A DNA stretch of 64,000 nucleotides from Amia ocellicauda (lineage: Eukaryota > Chordata > Actinopteri > Amiiformes > Amiidae): the NCBI RefSeq assembly GCF_036373705.1, contig NC_089856.1, positions 27,180,798-27,244,797 of the forward strand, given 5' to 3'. The notes under the pieces are model-generated. The model saw only the letters and a program-made list of their open reading frames with translations, was not told the origin of the DNA and searched no databases. Shown in pieces: positions 49,575 through 60,760 of the stretch (positions are counted from its first letter, which is position 1; every line of letters starts with the position of its first letter). Position numbers and translations under genes: made by a program.

Positions 49575-51275
49575 TCAATAATAATTATCCTGATTAGGTT
49601 TATTGACTTTCCTCTTTATGTAGATGAGGGCTGCGATGCATGAGACAAAAATTACAATACATATCATGGATATCAGCCAGCTCCTGTAACCTGAAATATA
49701 GGAAGATAATACAGAGACCTGTTAGAATACATGCCTTCGTGAATGTACGGATACATTCCCAAGAAACTTCCTAAAGGCAGGTTAGATATTGCAAAGCTTT
49801 ACATTCCAACAAAGATGTAGAATGTCATTCCAAAATAAAACACTTGTTTTATTTTTGTATGTTTCATAATATTGGAGATTTTGTGCCTTTTAATTTTAAG
49901 TATAGGATAAATCATTGTTCTTAAACAAAACACATTACCTGAATATTCATTACATGCTTTTACTACCAGCAGCTCACTTGTTGCTTCACTGATGGGATTC
50001 TTGGCAGTGCATCTGTATCTGAGCTCAGATGTAAGCAGCCTGTCCAGCACCATCACTTGTCCAAACTGAACACAGCTCTCATTGCTGCAGGAAGGGATTT
50101 CCCAATGGTAGAACACATTACTGCCCTGGCTGCTGTGACACCACACACTGATGTTAGTTATCAAACACTCCATTGAGATGTTGGGCTTGGAGACTCTGGA
50201 ATGATAAAATATTCCAGGATCTTATAATGGCTGTGTGATATGTATTTTGCATGACTTCTGCAGAAGACCTCCTTAGCTAGTCTCTTTATATAGAAGCATT
50301 CATAGGGCTACTAAAATAATAAATATCAATTTTAAGGTTCTCAGAAGCAGTGAGCTTAAAAATGTGTCCAGGTTTCATACCTAACCTCTAGTATCTTCCA
50401 CTATACACAATATCAGTAAAATTAAAATCTTGAGGCATGAAGTAGCCAGGATTTTAGTTTATTTGACATAGTTGATTTGAATTTTGCACTTAAGTTTAAA
50501 TGTACTTTATACATTATACAATATTAAATGTTTTTGTAAAATGTGTATTTTTTGTAAAAACTATTTATTAACACATCGAGTGATTTATAATCACCATAAA
50601 ACAATTTTAAATAAAAACAAAATTAATATTAAGTCTTTCAAAAGTACAAATCACAGTGCTTTTCAAACTTACCAAATACCTGTAGATTAAACTTTAGAAT
50701 GGTAGGTGGTTTGGGGTTTCCTGAAATATAAGTTAGGTGAACTTCATACGGACCGCTGTCTGACAGCTGCACATTGTCTAGATATATGGAGCCATTATCA
50801 TGTACAACCACTCTCTCTTTATCCATGCTTCTGAAAATCATTGGAGAATTGCCATTATTAGAAAACCATGTTAAAATCTTCCTGTTGGATTTAAACAACA
50901 AGACAAGTTGAAAGCAGTCATCCCCCTCAGGTGTCACAGGAAACAGGACCCCATCTCCAGTGGACAGGTTGGTAGTGCTGCCAGGAGCTGCCACTGCCAG
51001 CCACTTATTGTGCCCAGCCTGGAGAACTGAAAGAGAACAGAAATGATCAACACTGTTTTCACAAATTGCAAAGCATCAAATGTCTCTTCATTATTACACA
51101 ATTATGGTAAAAAAATATGAATTTGTCAGCAAGTAATGGTTTTGTGAAATAATTCCTAGTGTTTCACTAGCTTACCAAAAGGATGACAGTGCATGAACAT
51201 TGTCGAAGCCAGGGTCCAGGTTAGCACACTGATACTCAGTATTTTACATTTCATACTGTACTGTTGTCCATCCAT
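49575..51275 (-). CDS. CD2/SLAM-family-like two-Ig-domain receptor
   Basis: Four exons on the minus strand, 51275-51176, 51026-50673, 50193-49939 and 49690-49575, all with phase-1 introns (the Ig superfamily pattern), encode 274 residues. Residues 1-33 are a leader; the second Met (residue 8) begins a better signal peptide. Residues 35-151 form an Ig V-type domain without the usual disulfide, with LTWFSNN and DSGPYEVHL. Lack of the V-domain disulfide is typical of CD2, CD48 and SLAM proteins. Residues 152-236 form a C2 domain starting VSKPNISMEC, the form seen in CD48, with Cys in EC, VWC, RYRC and KAC plus an extra CSNESC pair. A transmembrane helix follows (about 241-262) and then a 12-residue tail with no TxYxxV/I motif. 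Such receptors mediate leukocyte adhesion and signalling. The exact orthologue is not recognised. Confidence 0.82.
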
Positions 51276-53690
51276 CCTGTAAAACAAAAACAGTATATAC
51301 CAATGATAGCCTAATCATCATCGTTAGTATAATTAACCAATCCATTCATTCATTCATTCATTTAAAATAATGTAGTTTGTGAAATGATCACGTAACCCTT
51401 TGGAATAAGTACAAATACTACTTGTAAAACGAGTCCTATTAGTTTTTTTTTTTAACGCTCTAATAAATAATACACAATACGAAGAAATAAAGGGTTAAGG
51501 TTGAGCATCATAAGGTCGAACAGTGATGTAGGCTACACCGAATCATGCATTTACTAACTACATAAATAATGCTACTGCTGCTAAAATGTTAACATATTGA
51601 CATAGTTAAAACGTTTCAATAATAACGGATTATTGGTGATTGCTATAAAATTCCCATAAAGTTAAAGAAGACTAGAAGATTAAATAAATGTTTCACTTAC
51701 ATTCACCGTCACTAAACAAAATGATTGCTTACTTCCATTCAATGTCCCGGGAAAGCACACGCAGAGTTAACCAATTGGCCATCCAACCTCATCTCTTCTT
51801 CAGCCAGGTACACAAATCGGGCCAATAGAAATCCTTGAATTTTAAGCCGTATACGGAAGTTAAACCCGTTTGGCAGCGTGCTAGCAATTTCAAATTACAC
51901 AAGGACATTAAACTTGTAATGACTTGTAACTTGACATGTTCTGGCCGCGTAGTTTCACCGCGGCAACTTTTCGGAGAGGCGGAAATAAATCAACAGGTGA
52001 TTAAAATCGCTTTGTACGAGTGACAAAATATGGCGAATCTGTGATTGACAGCTGTCCGGTCAAGGCTCTTATGTTCGTATTAAGACGGACATTCATGGTG
52101 GAGAGCACAGCTGGAGCTCCTATCAGCTAGCATAAGCAGTGTCTAAAACAAATGAAAAATAAAGTTATAAATACATTAATCAAACTCCATTCTTTAATCA
52201 TATGCTTCATTTCAATACTGCTGCAAAAACGTCTTTTCTGTTCTGCAACGTGTAGCCCTAATGTTTTGTTAACCGCTACTTTTTAAGGGCTTCGTCTGAT
52301 TTTAACATAGTGTACTTTTACTGACTTTATTTGAAAACAAAAAGGTTTTATAGGCGAAATGCTTGTCGTAATAATTGTTAACATCACAATATAGTTGGTT
52401 GATAGAAGTTATGCTTGTAGTTTCATAGATGATTTGAGAACCGTATACAATTTGGATTCGACTCAAAATTTGCAGTCAGGTTGGTTACAATTTGTATTCT
52501 GTCTCACCGGCTTTTTAACTGTCCTTTTGTTTGTGTGTCTGTGCTTGTTATAGTCTGTAGCTCGCTGAGCGCCACTGGTTTGCCACCAATGTGTGCAAAT
52601 TAGTCTAGGTTACAATGGCAAACCACATCCTAAACCAGGGATGGCGAACCTGTGGCACGGAGAGCCGTATAGGTGGGCACGCCAGGCGAGCGACTATGTG
52701 CGGTTTTGTTTTTTGTTTTTTTGTTTTTTGCCAGCTCGCCCCTCAATTGTGTAAACTGATTGACTGTTTAGAAAAACAGTCAATATATTTGGCAGTGAAG
52801 ACACCGCCCCCATGTAATTGAGCAGCGGAATATTAATGTTTTAGGTCGGGTTCTTGTGCGCAGATCCGCACTTGTTGAAAGCATGTTGTTTACCGTTATC
52901 TCCTGTATCAAATGGAAATGGCCACAATCAGTCATATTTAACACTCGGACAATTTAAAAACATAATAAAGTTGGCAAGAGGAAGCTAAATTCTCAAAAAT
53001 AAATAAATGATGCCTTTGATGTGTAGAGTACATTTGTGCACATGTAGATTTTTCTTCTGTTCACTCACTTTGCATTTAGTTAATTGATACATATATTAAC
53101 ATGTCTATTTTTGAAAGCATTCTTACTTTACAACATTTTTTCACACCTGCCTAAACTTTTGCACAGTACTGTATACTGTGTACTGATTTACAGATCTCAT
53201 TTAGCAGCTGAAAATAAATTAACTTCTAGTAGGAATCAAAGAAAAAAGATAGTAGTACTAAATCTAATTGCAACACCAACATTTAAACTGAATGACATAG
53301 TAACTTTATATTTAGTTACATATGTATATTATATTCATAACACAAAATAAAATGTTTCACTTTAGCGTCCACAATTTCTTCAAAATATGTTGCCGTTATC
53401 ACACACTAGATGGCGCATAGACACCTATATATTTTACACACTAGTATGACATTTATTTAAAGCCTGAATCTACGGCTTAATTTAAAACACTTGTACCCCA
53501 CTTGAAGTATTATTATTTAACATGTAATCACTTTAAAATGAATACAATCAGCAGCACTTAATCAGAAATAATACAGTGTCATAGTTTACGATATCACATA
53601 AAACATAGCTCCCATCGTTGACTTAGATCTGTAGTGTTCCAAAATATGCAGCACTGTCTGTATGTATGCTAGGACACATACACTGGCTCA
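51276..53690. other. Upstream region of the Ig receptor; no second gene supported
   Basis: AT-rich. A GC-richer patch at 51930-52110 has no clear exon. CAGGGATGGCGAACCTGTGG at 52637-52656 looks like a lone hAT terminal repeat without a partner. No Ig-domain exon was found that would join to the transmembrane exon at 53938-54072. Confidence 0.4.
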
Positions 53691-54072
53691 ATCAAAGGGT
53701 GTGGCGTTGGTGGTTCCTCTAGGGTGTGTTGCACTTGTGTTTCTGTTAAAATAAAAACAACTGGTCAATTATTAACAATACAAAGTGCAGTTTGCAATGC
53801 AGGAAATTTCTTCTGATGTATACAGCTTGAAGGTGAAGTGCATTATTTCCTTTTGGTTCGACTCAATCAACCGAGCCAATCAACACTCAGCCTTTTTGTT
53901 ACTTATAAATGTATACAAGTATAACTAAGTATTTAAAGTGTATTTGTTAAAGAATAATTAGCCGAATTGGTTGTATTGTTTTCCCCTTTCTTCAAACAGA
54001 GGCAGATTAAGATGCCAATGATAAGGGAGGCTAACATTACACCAGATATCACAGCTATCAACCAAATGCTAT
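53680..54072 (-). pseudogene. Orphan transmembrane exon (and possible tail exon) of an Ig-receptor-like gene
   Basis: On the minus strand an acceptor (pyrimidine-rich tract then CATGCAG near 54072) opens a frame reading DSIWLIAVISGVMLASLIIG, then ILICLCLKKGENN and NYSLTNTL with a stop at 53938. This is a hydrophobic helix plus a short cytoplasmic tail, built like exon 4 of the receptor at 49575. Downstream, another acceptor-like ACAG near 53744 is followed by TQVQHTLEEPPTPHPLIEPV then YVS and a stop, resembling a signalling tail. No Ig exons were found upstream to 55.7 kb. It may be a relic or the end of a gene whose other exons are too diverged to see. Confidence 0.4.
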
Positions 54073-54079
54073 CTGCATG

Positions 54080-55684
54080 AAAAAAAAAAAGTTCAAATTC
54101 ATTATTACTTTGAAAATCTGTGGAAATTTCCCCATCCACTTCATGGTAAACAAAAAAATAAAAAAATGCAAATACATTCACCAATCCTCTATCCAGATGC
54201 CTTAAGATAATATTACTTTTCTTCAATTATTATTATTTTGGTATTTCCAAAAAACGTTTTACAACACCCCAAGCACTAGCAAAGCTTAATATCACGCATT
54301 TTCAAAAGCAGTACAGTAAAGACTTTGAACAAGGTTTCACAAGTAATTCTGATGGCAATTGAACTTTTAAACGAATGATTAACTAGCTCGGCACACCAAC
54401 AGGACACCACAGAAGCAGAAAGCATACAAAGACCAATAATCATTAGAGGGAAAATTACAAATTACTAAAACTGGTTGAAAATGCCTTTACTGGCCATAAC
54501 TATAAAATATCCAGATGTCTCCCAACCAGACCTGGTGCTCTCACCGCTTTACACGAGTGCCTGATTTAAGGGGCAGGAACAAAATGTTGGAAAAACGCAG
54601 TTCATTTTCCTGTGCAAAACACGCAATCCTCAAGGGGAGGCAGCACGGAGAAACTACGCAGGCACAGGCGGCGGCGGCTATACCTCTCTCTCTCTCAAAA
54701 CCATTGGTATTTGAAGTATTTTAATAAATACGTATGACAATCTTATTCTCCTGTCATGTCATTCTTGTGTTTCTTTTCTCTTCTTCAGTCAGCTCGACTC
54801 TCATTGGCTGCTGATCACATCACTCTCCATGATCGGCGCCGATCGAGTCGTAAATATTAAATATGTTTAATAAAATCGTAGGGGCTACGACAAGCTTACG
54901 ATCAGATCGGAGGGCAATCGCATTGCAGCCCATCTCACACCCGGCATAAGGTACACTTATACATTTCAGTTAAACAGTGAATTTAAGTATCACCTTATCA
55001 AGAATCCTAGAATCTTGTAGAACTCAATTTCTGCAATAATTGGATGCAGACACCAATTCCAAAGATATACATTCTCAAATATATTAAAAACAAAGGTAAA
55101 ATGTATCACTACACTAATTATACAAAAAGGGGAAAACTAATTAAAATTCACTCAAGATCAACAAATCAAAGACAAGTCACTTCCGCGACCAAATCTGAGA
55201 ACATGAAATCGCATATGATAACATACAAATCATTAAACAAAATTACAAACACATTGACCACAATACCGGTTAGTAAGACGAATGTGAGTATCTCATTAGT
55301 ATTGTTAGTCGGACATCAAAATAACTATGCAGGTTAGCATTTATGTCAAATAACTTCTCGTTATATATATCAGTCTCATTTACGTTTGGGTGCTGAGAAA
55401 GATTCTATAATTTCTTGTTACCACAATTCTCCCTAATTGATTACTGTTCAATGATTAAGGATAGGCAGGGCCACCTATAATCTAGTGTCTATTAACGTGT
55501 GTCAATTTCAGACTAAACAGTTAAACAGGAATAAGAAGATATTTCTTGGCGTTGACAGATTTTATTTCTAAAATTGTCAAACAATACAGTTTAATGCAGC
55601 ACTCATTTATATTTAAGAAAATACTAAATGATATTACACATTCTAAAGTTTATGACTCACAGAATAACATTTCTAATTGATTTC
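54080..55684. other. Intergenic, nothing recognised
   Basis: No supported gene. The open frame at 54515-54724 and the AT-rich frame at 55044-55337 have no motif. A GATCGGCGCCGATC palindrome lies at 54832-54845. Confidence 0.4.
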
Positions 55685-56692
55685 TCAAATGTCATGAATA
55701 ATAAACTCCAAACTGTTAAGCTTATCTGAACTTCGTTGCAGAGAGGCCTCTCTGCCTTCGGGATCAGATAAAAGCATACGGCACGAGGTTCCACGGGGTG
55801 GGGCGAGGTCCGTGTGGTTTGGAACAAAGGCAGTCTGGTTCAACTTTGTCCAATAACTTTCAAGTCGATGCTCCTGGAAGTTGGGGTTTCGCCAAAGTAG
55901 AGTCTTTTCCAAACAGATTTTCCACTGGTTTGAAGGCTCCAAGGTTATGCACAGGATGTCCTCTTTGCAAGCAGGGTTTTCCACCGTAGTTACTTGAAGA
56001 CAAATCAGGCTCGATATATGCCTGATGTCAATCCATGCCATTTGGAGATGCTGGTTGGCCTGGGTTCGTAGCTCTGTTTTGGGATTTTGGCTCTCGCCCG
56101 CTTCAAAGGGTATTATTACCTCCAGGCCATATTCCCCAGACGTTTTCATAGCAGAAATATGGGCCTCTGTCTCCCTTCCCAGGCAGCCCTTGTAGGGGCA
56201 GGTGTCAAACAGGGCTAAACCCCTTCTGTACATGAACACACGGGTGGGGAGACACCGACTCACAGCCATCCAGGAGACATCTTTCTGAGTATTTGTGAGG
56301 CAAACGTACGTAGCGTTAGCCCAGATATTCTGGCAGGTTTTGGGAGGAATATCTTCTATTCTGCTGGTCTCCTGGGTAGATCTCATCTGGCTACAGATGG
56401 TCTTGTAGTCCCAGGAGATCAGTGAGGCTTTGTGGAAGCCTACTTCGATTGCAAAGGCTCGGAGCACCCTGTAGAACAGTGGGGGATCCCACGAGTGTGG
56501 CCTAGTGTTATCCATGGCGCAGAGACCGAGTGGTCTCAGGCTGCTGGCAAAGTAAAAGCGGTTCATAAGACTCACTTTCTTGCCAGCAGCCTGGATGTTC
56601 TTAACCACATATGTCAGTCCCTGCACCTTAATGAGCCACACAATGTCAGGGACCCCCCTACCTCCATCCAGGGCGCCCTTCACCATCTTCAC
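55685..56692 (-). pseudogene. Tx1 LINE ORF2 C-terminal region
   Basis: A 335-codon open frame. It starts with GALDGGRGVPDIVWLIKVQG (a post-RT motif of the L1 superfamily) and includes SWDPPLFYRVLRAFA. Later it has CLPTRVFMYRRGLALFDTCP followed by a Cys-His pattern (CPYKGC...ETEAHI), the zinc-like motif of L1/Tx1 tails. It is the best-preserved part of the element and ends at a stop at 55685. Confidence 0.75.
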
Positions 56693-56711
56693 TCTTTATA
56701 GCCTCTCCATT

Positions 56712-57172
56712 TTACTCCCCCAGACGAACCGTTATCAATTTTGCGCTGTGCCTGTCTGGGGGAAATATCATGCCTACATAGAGAAGAATAGGGAAGAGGA
56801 TGGCCTTTACGACCAGTACCTTACCAGTCATCATCAAGGTCCTTGTGCTCCAGCTGTGGATCTTCCTCTGTACTTTAGATAAAGCTTCCTCCCAGCTCCG
56901 GGTGCCAGTGTTGGTCCCGTCGATTGTGATCCCCAGAACCTTGATAGCCAGTTTCTTAGGGTACACTGTCGGCGGGCCCCGGCCGACAGGCCATGCCTGG
57001 GAGAGGTAGACCTCGCTCTTGGCCTTATTCACAGCAGCCCCCGTCACTCTGCAGAAGCCGTCCAGCAGTTCCTCCACCATGGCCATGGATGGCATGTCTG
57101 TGCAGACCACAGCCACGTCCTCCATGTAGGCCAGGGCTTTCAGTTGCTCTCTGCCGGCTTTGGCCAGTATCT
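56712..57172 (-). pseudogene. Tx1 LINE ORF2, end of reverse transcriptase
   Basis: ALAYMEDVAVVCTDM near 57140-57100 is the RT catalytic YxDD box in the altered form YMED. FCRVTGAAVNKAKSEVYLS and KVLGITIDG follow, and then the thumb segment SWSTRTLMMTGKVLVVKAIL. The upstream RT fingers and the first catalytic Asp block are absent because of a deletion next to 57175. Confidence 0.78.
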
Positions 57173-58270
57173 TTTAGTCGGTGCACAGGAGGCTGACCGG
57201 CTGCCAAGGAGTCGATCATGGAGGACATTGCAGATCGCCTCTTCTTCGTTCTTTTCTTGAAGAAGAAGCGGCTGCATTTCTCATTGTCCTCTATGATACA
57301 GACCCTGTTAAGGACATTGATATTTTCCTGTTCCTCCCTATAGAGGGCAGAGAGGCTCAGTTTCACCTGGGCCACTTCATCAGCTAGGTCGAAGCCTCTG
57401 AGCTGTAATAGACTCAGGAGCTGGAGGCGGGCGTTCAGATGGGAATATCTCGCCCACCTCTCGCGAGCTTTCCGTTTCCCTAGCTGAATGAATTAGCCCT
57501 TGGTTCTAACCTTCACCATCTTCCACCACTCTATGGGAGAATCAAAAAGGTCCCTCAGGGTCCTCCACTCCTTGAGGCATCTGCCAAAGGTCTTTACGAC
57601 ACGAGGGTCATTGAGCAGGGAGCCTGTGGTCTGAAAAGAAGACTGCTTCTGAAGACATGGCGGTCCTCTCCAGTGGCTTGCCGAGGAGGATGAGATCTAT
57701 CCTGAAGAAGGAGGAGCCAGAAGAACTCACCCAGGTGAACAGGGGCACCAGGTCCCGGCCTGCGTCACAGAGTTCAAAGTCCTCCACAAACGCAGCAAGA
57801 TCCCTGCTGGATCTATTGTTACGGGGCTTACTCTGGACTACATCTCTCAGGGCACAGATGAAATCCCCTGAAATGATAACTGGTAAGGTGCTGATCAGGA
57901 GCGGGCATAGCTGAGGGAAAAAGAGGACTCTCTCTCTGGCTAGTTGGGGCATAGACATTGACCAGCCTCAGTACAGCCCCCTTGTATTAATCCTGCCCGC
58001 CTCTATTACTTTAAACTGTTTTACTTTGATGAAGGGGTTTTTCAGCAGTATGGCAATCCCGTCCACTTGGAACACATTGGACCCGGACCAAAAGGATTCC
58101 CCCAGGGTCCAACTGTCCCGGAGATCTTTATATATTTTTTTTGGAACGGGATGCCGCACTCCTGCAGACAGATGATTATCCGCCTTCATACTAGCCAGAG
58201 AGTTTAAAATATTGTCCCTCTTTTTTGACTAAGCAATGCTTCTTACATTAATAGCTAAAATTGTTAAGGC
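57172..58270 (-). pseudogene. Tx1 LINE ORF2, endonuclease and linker
   Basis: Endonuclease traces begin at about 58268 with ALTILAINVRSI (the catalytic Asn motif). They continue with FWSGSNVFQVDGIAILLKN (58110-58030) and, at 57958-57608, STLPVIISGDFICAL (in place of GDFNC), PLFTWVSSSGSSFFRIDLIL and SDHRLPAQ (catalytic His). The linker to RT follows (57600-57175), including CSRFFFKKRTKKR. Several frameshifts separate these pieces. Confidence 0.72.
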
Positions 58271-58432
58271 CATAAAGGCAGTGAGAGCAATTACCCGCTC
58301 CATAACAATCATGTAAAGAAACCTTCCTGTTTCCCACTGTTTCCTGTTTCCCACTTCTCTCTTCTCCCTCACCTAGCTTAGCACTCGCACCCATAACTTC
58401 AACTATTTGCCTCATCGCATGATCCTCGAGGA

Positions 58433-58721
58433 CAGGGGTTCCCAAATTTTTCTGACCCAGGGACCCCTTTGCCACACTGATTTTGGCTGAGGACCCCTAC
58501 CTACCAAAGGATGGCGGTGGAGGGGGGCGTTCGAGAGCGGGAGGGATGTTGATGGTAAAAACTTACAAGAGCAGTTGTTTGGGTGGGGACTGACAGTATT
58601 TTCACCAGAGTTCTAGACCGCATTTAAAAAAAAATTTTTTGGGGGGGTATTTTGCTGCAGACCCCCTAGCACCGCCTCGCGGACCCCTTGTGGGTCGCAG
58701 ACCCCAGTTTGGGAACCTCTG
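58433..58721. mobile_element. hAT-type MITE inserted in the Tx1 LINE
   Basis: The left end CAGGGGTTCCCAAATTTTTC pairs with a right end whose complement reads CAGAGGTTCCCAAACTGGGG. Target duplications CTCGAGGA (58425-58432) and CTCTAGGA (58722-58729) match at 7 of 8. The interior is non-coding and GC-rich, with a GGACCCC motif repeated in both arms. It inserted after the LINE was in place. Confidence 0.88.
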
Positions 58722-59445
58722 CTCTAGGAAGTCCATGAGGGGGGCTTGGGTCCCTCCACTCAGTAAGGCTGATGAAACTCCACTGGGCCCAGAGCGTGTG
58801 GTGCTGGGAGTTCTCCCTGGTTCGTTCACAGCTGAGGCCTGGCGAGCAGGTGGCAGAGCAGAGGCCCTGTGTGCGACCGACAACTGGACAGACCCCACTA
58901 AGTGATTGGCCCACTGGCTCCTGGCACCAGTGACTCCGTCATCACAGCCCGAAGGCCTCCCTGATCGAAGACACTGGCGCTAATTCTCCTCTCCTGAGGA
59001 CCTGTGGCCTGTCACACTACCACCGGGAGGGCAGACTTCTTTAAGTCCCCTCCCCTGAGAGAGATGTCTGGGGAGTGGGGCAGGAGGGATGTTACTATAA
59101 GAGGGCCAGTCCTCTACCGGGCTGCCACACCGCCTTTGCACTGGGGGGGAGTGGAGAAGGCCCACAACTCTCTGCTCCAGACTCTGAGAGAGGCATGTAA
59201 TACTGAGGGGTAGGTGTCTCGGCTGCAGGGGAGGAGCTGACCGGGGAGGGGGAGCTAGCAGTATTAACTCTCTTACTCGTCACCCTCCCCTCACTCACCC
59301 TCCTCCTCTCTGCCCTTCTTCATTTCCCCACCACTACTATCCATTTCCCCTCCCCCTCTGCCTCCACTTCTGACCGGGAGCCTATGAGACTCCTGAGTTT
59401 CCTCTCTACCCACATCCTGGGGTGTCTCATTTAAGGGGGCCTCAA

Positions 59446-60504
59446 TTAGTTTTTCTTCCTCTCCACTCCCCCGAGGGCCCGCACCCTATTTGCATAAGAG
59501 GAGGGACAATTCCTAAATATGTGCCCTCCCCCACCACACAGGTTGCAGGCCCTCTCCTGCTTACAGGCCCTGGTCAGATCTTCTCTGCCGCAGATCTTGC
59601 ACTTAATAACAGTGCAAGCTATGGCTAAATGACCCAGGGCCCCACAGTTCCTGCAAAGCTTGGGCATGCCATGGTAGAAGATCAAACCTCTGTTTGCTCT
59701 TAAAACTGTGGTGCTCAGCAGGTGGTGTACCCCACCGATGGCGGCCATTTCCACCTGCAGGCATACCTGCCACTGCCGAGCACATGTCAAAACCCCATCC
59801 TCGTCCATGACTCTTTTACTCTCTGACAGGATTTCACAGTGTCTCCTCAACCAAACCTCTACATCATACTCTGCCACCGCTTCATTAAAAAACTGAACAG
59901 TTATAATTTTAACTTCTCTATCAGTCAGAGCCTTGACTACAAAGTCACTCAGGGGCATGCAGTTTTTCTTTTCTCTATAAATACTGCAGAAACTCTCCAG
60001 CACTTGAGGGTTTTTAAAACTCACCTCAAACACATCTCTAGGTCCAGGCAGTTTCATCAAGCAGTTCAGTTCAGAAGGAGCAAAGCCCAGGTCCCTCTGC
60101 AGCACGGACCTGCTGAATTCCAGGTGGGTGAGGGCCACTGTCTCGCCTCCAGCCTCTTGGCTGAAACATTGTGACGCCTCACTCCGGCTGTGCACTGGGT
60201 GATGCTGCTTGTTCCTACCTGAGAAGAGGATCCAGAGGCTCTCAATCTGGAGATCGGGGCAAGTTCCACCTGGCTGGGGAGCTGCTTCCAACTCTGGGGT
60301 TCTTGCAGGAAACCGGCCTTGCAGGGAGAAGTCCAGGCTCTGGCTGCAGGAGGCCTCCCTCAGGGACGTTTCACTGCTCCGGCCTGATCGGTCCCTGGAA
60401 TCTAAGGCCTCTCTTGGAACCTGGCTATTGTTGTAAGCGGAGAGCAGTGCTGGGCAGGTCAGGCTCCAGGTAGATGGTCGGCCGGGCTTCTGGCTGGGAC
60501 CCAC
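59446..60504 (-). pseudogene. Tx1 LINE ORF1 with CCHC zinc knuckles
   Basis: A 352-codon open frame on the minus strand. The middle (about residues 150-260) resembles the RNA-binding part of Tx1 ORF1: LMKLPGPRDVFEVSFKNPQV, VKALTDREVKIITVQFFNEA, then VEVWLRRHCEIL. Near the end are CRNCGALGHLAIAC (C-x2-C-x4-H-x4-C), a degenerate knuckle CKICGREDLTRAC lacking the His, and CNLCGGGGHIFRNC. ORF1 proteins of this clade bind the element RNA. The frame ends at 59446. The upstream start is uncertain. The frame is open but the partner ORF2 is broken. Confidence 0.72.
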
Positions 60505-60760
60505 TCTGTGAGGAGTCTGCCAACTCCTCTGACTAGGTCCCCTTTTGGTCCCGGTCCATCCCGATCTCCACTTGCCTCAACCTCCAGACTGCTCCAAGGA
60601 TCCAAGACTCTGCAGCTCTGTCAACCGGAATCTCATCTGGCCTGGTGGAATCATCTCCCTGCAAACAGAAGAAAAGACTTTGAAAAAATAGTTCGTTGTC
60701 CTCTGCTGGACAAGGATTTCTCCACAATGAAGAGGATCCCATGTCCGAGTTTCAACTAGT

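Larger units (their letters stand above)
55685..60760 (-). mobile_element. Tx1-clade (L1 superfamily) LINE, RT core deleted
   Basis: Read on the minus strand, ORF1 with CCHC knuckles (60504-59446) is followed by ORF2 pieces: endonuclease (about 58270-57608), linker region (about 57620-57170), RT end (about 57172-56712) and long C-terminal region (56692-55685). The ORF1 zinc knuckles and the ORF2 C-terminal style fit Tx1-like L1 elements of fish and frogs. About 1 kb of RT, with the fingers and first palm motifs, is missing at about 57175. A hAT MITE (58433-58721) lies between ORF1 and the endonuclease. The element is dead. Confidence 0.82.

Noticed and set aside
52637-52760. CAGGGATGGCGAACC end as a complete hAT element
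   Set aside because: No inverted partner or 8-bp duplication was found, so only a lone terminal fragment can be suggested.
54515-54724. Plus-strand open frame of 69 codons with Ala/Gln-rich part
   Set aside because: No start context, splice structure or conserved motif supports it.
55798-57387. Plus-strand open frames of 60-100 codons
   Set aside because: Antisense of the Tx1 ORF2; the minus-strand frames carry the RT and zinc motifs.
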